Assembly (NCBI GenBank): GCA_029718625.1
Contig: CM056385.1
Span: forward strand, 23,991,276-24,055,275
From: Synaphobranchus kaupii
Lineage: Eukaryota; Chordata; Actinopteri; Anguilliformes; Synaphobranchidae
Direction: 5' to 3'
Length of the DNA: 64,000 nucleotides
Part shown: positions 33,116-64,000 of the stretch, in pieces
Numbering within the stretch: position 1 is the first letter of the stretch
Layout of the letters: each line of letters opens with the position of its first letter
Notes under the pieces: model-generated
Databases searched by the model: none
What the model was told of the DNA's origin: nothing
What the model saw: the letters and a program-made list of their open reading frames with translations, nothing else
Made by a program: the position numbers and the translations under genes

Positions 33116-35718
33116 GGGAAAAGCCAGGCTGAGCAGAGCCCACTAATAAGGGAGACAACGTGCTGTGGGTCGTTTCCTGTTTTGGTTAATGAGTTCCGGC
33201 CGGCCTCACAAGCCTAGGAGTTCCGGTGTGTATCTTGATTTTCTGAATATTTAGCTACTATCAGTAAATTCCCTAAAATACAAAAAATGTTATGCGTATA
33301 ATGGTAACAAACACCTACATTTAAGGAGTTGTGTCGGGACGTTAAACAACATGATATCTTAGGCTGCATACAAAATTTTGATTTATGGAAGTCTGTTTAG
33401 ACTAATATGTTTTGGAATAAGTAATTCTGTTTTTCTAATAAAACAATATGTGTAGATTACATGGACAGGACTACAATTAGGGAGAATATCCTCTTTAAAA
33501 TGGAAACCTGCAATATAAAAAATAAAAAAAAAAGTGAAATATTCCTAGTGAATTTATCTTGTCATTGTTTCTGATTTTAACCATCCCCAGGAGGCAGTGT
33601 GCATTATATAGTCATAAAAGAACAGGAGATTAGAAGATTGCAAGTTTGTATTTTCAAATCTCATGCATCAGTTACCTATGTCCTTGCTAGCCTTAATACA
33701 TCTTGACAAGTGGTTTGTAAATTGCGCTGAATAATACCATCCACAAAAAGCATAACATACATAGGTATGGATACATGCATGCATACATACATACATGCAT
33801 TTTTCCTATAGCTGAAATTTTGATATGAACTACTACATACAATATCAGCTGACTATCAGTATACACTGGTCTCAGGGGGTAAACATCTTCCAAGAGACTC
33901 TTCCTACTTCTGTTTTACATGGCAATATGGGCTGCCATTTCAAGGAGACTTTCACCAGCAACTCCTAACAGGGACACTTTTTGCCACCATGGAGTAGGAG
34001 GTAGGAAGCATTATCTGTGTACCACACAATGCTGATTGTAAATCTAATTTGACATTCATTATTTCAATCATCACTATTCCAGAATACTATGATTTTGCTT
34101 GTGGCAAGATTTTTCTCCTGCTGTATTTTAAATGCTTTCTCTTTTTTCTGAACATTGTCACTATTGAATTTGAGGCAGGTTTACAGTTGATAAATGACAC
34201 TTAAAATTAAACCAGCAGAGGGGGCCATTTTTCAGCATCTGAGTTAAAAGGAGAAACACCATAAAGCGATAGCTTACTTTCTGGGTTTTTAACAAAGGTT
34301 GTCCATAATAGTCAGAGTTTATGATGTTGTTTGTTCGGTGCCATTAGACCCATCTGTTACGGTTGACTTGTCTGGTCTTCTGAATGGGACTGTGGTCCTA
34401 CCCAATGACAAAAACACAGACAGCTCAGAATCTTCCTTGCCACTTACACTAAATATTTTTAGTCAAATAGTGGGTTGTGCCACTAAGAAAGCACTGCCAT
34501 TCAAATTACATGACTATGTGTTAATTTGCTGTATTTAATCATAGTTATGATGTCTTTTTCAAAAGATGGAATGAATAAAGTCAATACAGCAAAGAAAAAT
34601 AAATTATACATTTTTAGATGCCAAAATCAGTAAAATAATGGAAATCAGTAAAATACAAACAGAGAAGTTCAAAATAAGTTTTTTATTTTTAATAAAATAG
34701 TTATGATATCCTTTCAAAAGCTCAATTTTAATCTCATCTGACCATAACATGTTCCAATGCAGCAGGTTGTGTGTGGCCAGGAAGCCCAAACTTGACTGCA
34801 AATTGATCTTCCCTCAAGGCAATGATCCCAGCTATACCTAATAATCAACCAAGAAATGGTTAACTGATGGCAGAATTGCTGTTGGCAGTGGCCATCTCAG
34901 GTTCCAAAGTTGTTGTACAAATCAAAAATTTGTAGTTTGAATTAAAGAGGGCAGTTCACAAGTGCAGGCCAAAGGAAGGATCTTGAAAGATTATTTATGG
35001 AGTAATGGTCAATCCTCCCCAATATGTTCCTAATCACATAATAAAATACTATAGAAGACATCTCAGTATTTTTATCCGTGTGAAAGGAGGGTGCTTACTA
35101 AAACATTTTTCTCTCAGCAATATTACCAATTGTATTAAAGCCAATTTAAATTTATTTATTTGAGAGTATATAGTTGCAAAAAGTATACAACAGGTAATTT
35201 ATGAAATGTAGAAATATGAATAATATATCATTAAAAGAGAAAATATTTGTTATATTTTGTTGAGGACTCCTGTGATAACCCCAGTTTGAGAACCCCTGCC
35301 CTTTGGTATAAGGAAATTATAATTTCATGTGTTTACAGTGCACACACTGTGGCTCATTTTACCATAGGAAATTATTTAAAGGTCATACTACTTTTGTTCT
35401 GGCTTGTCTCCGCTTGTAAGATTTCATTCAATAGAAGCCCTGCTCAGAAGATTGCATTAATTTATTTTTGCTGGGGCCTTTATCCTCTTTTTAAATGGTA
35501 CATTCATTAAATGACATGTTTCAGGCAAACAAAACAAGGTATTTTTATTCGCAATCACAGCCAGTTGTGAGGGTTTGAAAGTTTTCATTTTGACATTATA
35601 GAGTATTTTTATGTTGATAAAAAATACAAACAAATCCACAGTGATTCTATGTTTTAAAATAATCAAATCTGAAAAAGTTCAAGGGGGGTGAATACGTATT
35701 GAGTCTATCTGTGACATC
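33116..35718. other. Intergenic region between U2SURP and LRCH2, left part
   Basis: AT-rich sequence with short chance open frames only (for example near 34299-34538, which I do not accept as coding). I see no RNA gene or tandem repeat, apart from short catg/atac repeats near 33770-33800. Confidence 0.4.
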
Positions 35719-35818
35719 CCCTTATGGAAAAAATATATACTGCAGTAAATTGTAAATATCAAAATTATCGTCACAACATATTTAAAATACACTGCCGTAT
35801 ATTACACTTCCATAAGGG
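35719..35818. repeat. Short palindromic MITE-like repeat, copy B
   Basis: Starts CCCTTATGGAAAAA, ends TTCCATAAGGG. The interior closely matches 14941-15041 (tactgcagta, ttgtaaatat, catatttaaaata). Confidence 0.8.
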
Positions 35819-36587
35819 AAAATGGCTTTGTAACTCAGTAGTGTGAAATGTCCTTCCAGAATATGAATACCACATGTGACAAATCCATTTTTAAGAGAAA
35901 CATGCATTTCAAGGAAGTGATTTGACAGTGCAGCCTGTTGAGTTGAGTTCATTCATTTCAAAGGAAATTTAACTTAAACTGACTTCACTTCTATGCTGTG
36001 ATGGAAGCTCTTAAAGTGTATGTTTTGGGTGAGTCTGAAAAAGCCAGAGTGATATAAATTGAGGAATCAACCAAAGAAGATAACAGATTACTTGTGCACT
36101 TGCTCCACCTGTGTCAGATTGAGATCACAAACAGGCCAGAACAGCACTGACCTTGCTGGAATGTATAGGGTGCCTTCTTTGAACAAGAAGTTCTGTTAAT
36201 TTCCTGAAGAGGTATTTTTCTTTTCACAGCTCATTTGTTTCTCTTCTTGGAGGAACCAGGCATTACTTTCTTCCCATTTTGTTGAGTTTGTTTGATATGA
36301 TCTGGAAACTGAAGAAATTATGGTGATGTGACTATGGTCTGGATTCAGCCGATAGTTATCCATAACATGACTTAAAATGAAAGCCTTTGTTGTTTTCTAC
36401 ACAAACTAAGTTTGATTAATCTGATGATTCTGGTGATTATGGAACTTGCTTATGAAGAAAAAATGAACACTTGCATTTAATTGCAAGGTCATCCCACATG
36501 AAATAGCTTGCTTAAGGTTACAGAAGTAGTTTTACACCAGGGGTTTGCACATGCAGACTTCAGTTATAAAACAAGTTCCTCTAACAG

Positions 36588-36900
36588 GGGTGCTCAAACT
36601 CGGCCCTGGAGGACCCCTGTGTATGTTGGTTTTCATTCTAACCTCAATTGCGATCCCAGAATTTTACCAAGCGGTTAACTTTTCTTAATTTGGTGCTTTG
36701 GTGCACCCTCTTAAGCCACATTATATCCAAAATAGCTATGCATGCCATGAATAATAATAGTGCCATGTTTGCATTGTACTTATTGTGCTATATTGCAGAT
36801 GATTACATAAAAAGAGGTAACACATTTTTTTTTAACTGATCAAATTAAAGGCTGGGGTGAATCAATAGCCTCTCTGCTCAAATACTATACCATAATTCTG
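36588..36900. mobile_element. hAT-like interspersed repeat, single arm
   Basis: Begins CAGGGGTGCTCAAACTCGGC, a hAT-like CAGGGGT terminus. It continues through gttggttttcattctaacc and acataaaaagaggtaacac. It matches, in reverse, the right half of the palindromic element at 10380-11012. The right end is not defined. Confidence 0.6.
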
Positions 36901-37425
36901 CCCCTTAAGTATTGACCATTTGTAGCTATGGGCACCTTTAAAGCTGGGTGCCGACTATCATAGATGCAGCACATTTTTTTTCTCCCCCCCTTCGTCCGGT
37001 GCCCCTCCAGTCAGTTGGCATTCCTCCAGATGGATGGCGCCCAAGGTAATTGTTTATAATGCCTACCCTAACCAGCCCTGAGGCCACATGCAATTTGGAC
37101 AGGCTTTCAGCGGTCACATTTGCACTGTACATATAAAGTCCAAAATGTAAAAGAACAGTCACCGCATAAAGCTTGGTCCCGCTCATAACATTGAACTGAT
37201 ACAACCTGGTTTAGTGTTAAAGGTGGGTTCCAAGGTGAGACGTTTTGCAGTCCATAGGGCGGCCAACACTCAAGTCGTATGTGAATTCTCCTATATGGGT
37301 GGAGTTTTGATCCCTGCAATGGCACCTGAGGTATCATCCCATCGCTAAATGTTATCCTGTTACTCTCTCTGCTTTCTACCTGTTTGAATAAAGCAAAAAT
37401 ACAAGGATGCCAATGTGTTAATATA

Positions 37426-38004
37426 CAGTGAGCACCATAATTCATTGGACAGTTACACATTTTTTGTTATTTTGGTTCTGTACTCTAGCACTTTGAGTTT
37501 GAAAGGATACAATGCCAATGATGTTGAAGTGCAGACTGTCAGCTTTAATTTGAGGGTATTTTCATCCATAGAAATTATAGAACCTTTTGTACATAGTCCC
37601 CCCCGCCCCCCCCCCCCCCCCCCATCTTCAGGCATCAAAAAATATTGGACAGTTTAACATAACGTACAATAAAGTAATCATTTTTTATATTTGGTCGCAT
37701 ATCCTTTGCATACCATGACTTCCTGATGTTTGTGATCCAACAACATCAAAAGACTCTTGATATCTTATTTTCTGGTACTCTTACAAGCGATACTATAATT
37801 CCTCTGCATTTGAATGGATCTATGGATCTCTATGGGAATTGGGATGATTGGTAAAATGGCTGTAAGTCATCAAGGGTCTGAGGTATCAAACGAGCCTCAA
37901 ACCATCACTCTGCTGCCAGATATGCAGTAGATATGGATGGATCACTGTAAGGTTTGTTTCTTAAAGTGATCCATGTGTCACTGTCCAATGAATTATGGTG
38001 CTCA

Positions 38005-38007
<3 letters not shown>
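37426..38007. mobile_element. Tc1-type nonautonomous element carrying the shared core
   Basis: Perfect 28-base terminal repeats beginning CAGTGAGCACCATAATTC and flanked by TA on both sides. The ends differ from those of the 1810 element. From about 37681 the interior is the shared core (ttatatttggtcgcatatcc onward), ending with a shortened hairpin near 37905-37970. It also contains an interrupted poly-C run (37598-37623). Confidence 0.92.
37598..37623. repeat. Poly-C run (7+18, one G interruption)
   Basis: Seven C, one G, then 18 C, inside the Tc1-type element. Confidence 0.9.

Positions 38008-38062
<55 letters not shown>
38008..38062. repeat. (TA)n microsatellite
   Basis: About 27 TA units directly abutting the TA target site of the transposon end at 38007. 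Expansion of the target duplication or insertion into an existing TA tract are both possible. Confidence 0.95.
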
Positions 38063-38064
<2 letters not shown>

Positions 38065-38499
38065 TATACCATAAAGGATGGGTTTCAAGGCATCTTCAAG
38101 AATACATTTTGTAAAATGTTTCTTGGCCTGTTTCTGTCTTCACTGTTACAATGAGCCCTATACAGTTATGGGTGCACTGTAAAAGATAAGGTGTTATCTC
38201 TTTTCGTATTCATACATCTGTTTTTTCATCAGAGTCGGTAGGTTCTGGACATGCATGAGTGAATTAATACATTTTCTGTGATCTGTCTTTTGTCTCTATA
38301 GTAATAACAATATAATAAATATAGCCGCAAGCGGCAATTGGGGGTTTGAGCCGTTAAAATCCAAAAGAAAGTCAAGTATATACAACATTTAAGAATATAA
38401 AAGCAATATGACATGCAGCTGTGCAATGATATACATTCTACACAAATCAGAAGAATATTTCCTGTTTAACATTGAAAAACAATGTATGTCTATGGGAAT

Positions 38500-38654
38500 T
38501 TTTGTGAATGTAGTCAGTAAACGAGCAAAGTACTGTCAGTGAAAACCATGTACTGGACCCTCGTCCCCCGGCCCTTTCCCTGGCGTTCACTGACTGTGCG
38601 CATGGGCGTAGGGTCTGGCTCTGTTATTGTAAAGAAAAAACTTCACACATGAAA
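38500..38654 (+). promoter_or_regulatory. lrch2: Probable LRCH2 5' UTR and promoter-proximal region
   Basis: GC content rises just upstream of the LRCH2 start (from about 38555, with several CpGs) after AT-rich repeat-laden sequence. I see no TATA box. The transcription start cannot be placed from sequence. Confidence 0.3.
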
Positions 38655-63959
<25,305 letters not shown>

Positions 63960-64000
63960 GTCGGAAACTTTAGGAATCATTTAGGGGCTGAGACTTTCAG

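Noticed and set aside
34299..34538. A 79-codon open frame in the U2SURP-LRCH2 gap
   Set aside because: No recognisable domain, no splice context, AT-rich surroundings; consistent with chance.

Overview
The window is nuclear DNA from a ray-finned fish, most likely a teleost. Its genes are split into many short GT-AG exons. The introns carry Tc1/mariner elements, some with Sleeping Beauty-class termini of the kind known from salmonids and relatives, along with hAT-like hairpin elements, LINE remnants and long minisatellites. I cannot name the species.

Three real protein-coding genes are supported by stitching exons together in phase. (1) WDR44 lies on the + strand at 4226-18644 in 20 coding exons. 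It encodes a Rab11/VAP-binding WD-repeat scaffold. One exon lacks a single base, which creates a premature stop. (2) A U2SURP (SR140) homologue lies on the - strand from 32080 down to 21636, in 23 coding exons that are all in frame (898 aa). It is a U2 snRNP-associated splicing factor with RRM, SURP, CID and cwf21-like regions. It has a shorter N-terminus and a poorer RS tail than the human protein, so it may be a second, diverged copy. (3) LRCH2 lies on the + strand from 38655 and runs off the right edge. Nine exons are present, covering the leucine-rich repeats and part of the middle region. The calponin-homology domain lies beyond the window.

Layout: 1-4225 is upstream of WDR44. It holds a Sleeping Beauty-type element and two weak candidate exons on the - strand. 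WDR44 and U2SURP are convergent, and the gap between them holds a Tc1-like element with a nested LINE-like repeat. U2SURP and LRCH2 diverge across about 5.6 kb (33.0-38.6 kb) with no recognisable gene. LRCH2 intron 1 (14.8 kb) is crowded with transposon relics, a (TGCG)n microsatellite and a 13-copy 52-bp minisatellite. LRCH2 intron 7 contains about 38 copies of another 52-bp unit, and each copy ends in a 3' splice site-like stretch.

The genes do not form a pathway: one acts in membrane trafficking, one in splicing, and one is a membrane/cytoskeleton-associated LRR-CH protein. In human, WDR44 and LRCH2 are both on Xq23-24 while U2SURP is on chromosome 3, so finding a U2SURP homologue between them is notable. 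The most interesting non-genic signals are a shared internal core with a long hairpin found inside repeats with different termini, the splice acceptor-like minisatellite, a promoter-plus-first-exon-like block present twice, and repeated long poly-C/poly-G runs. I found no CRISPR array, bacterial operon, tRNA or rRNA gene.
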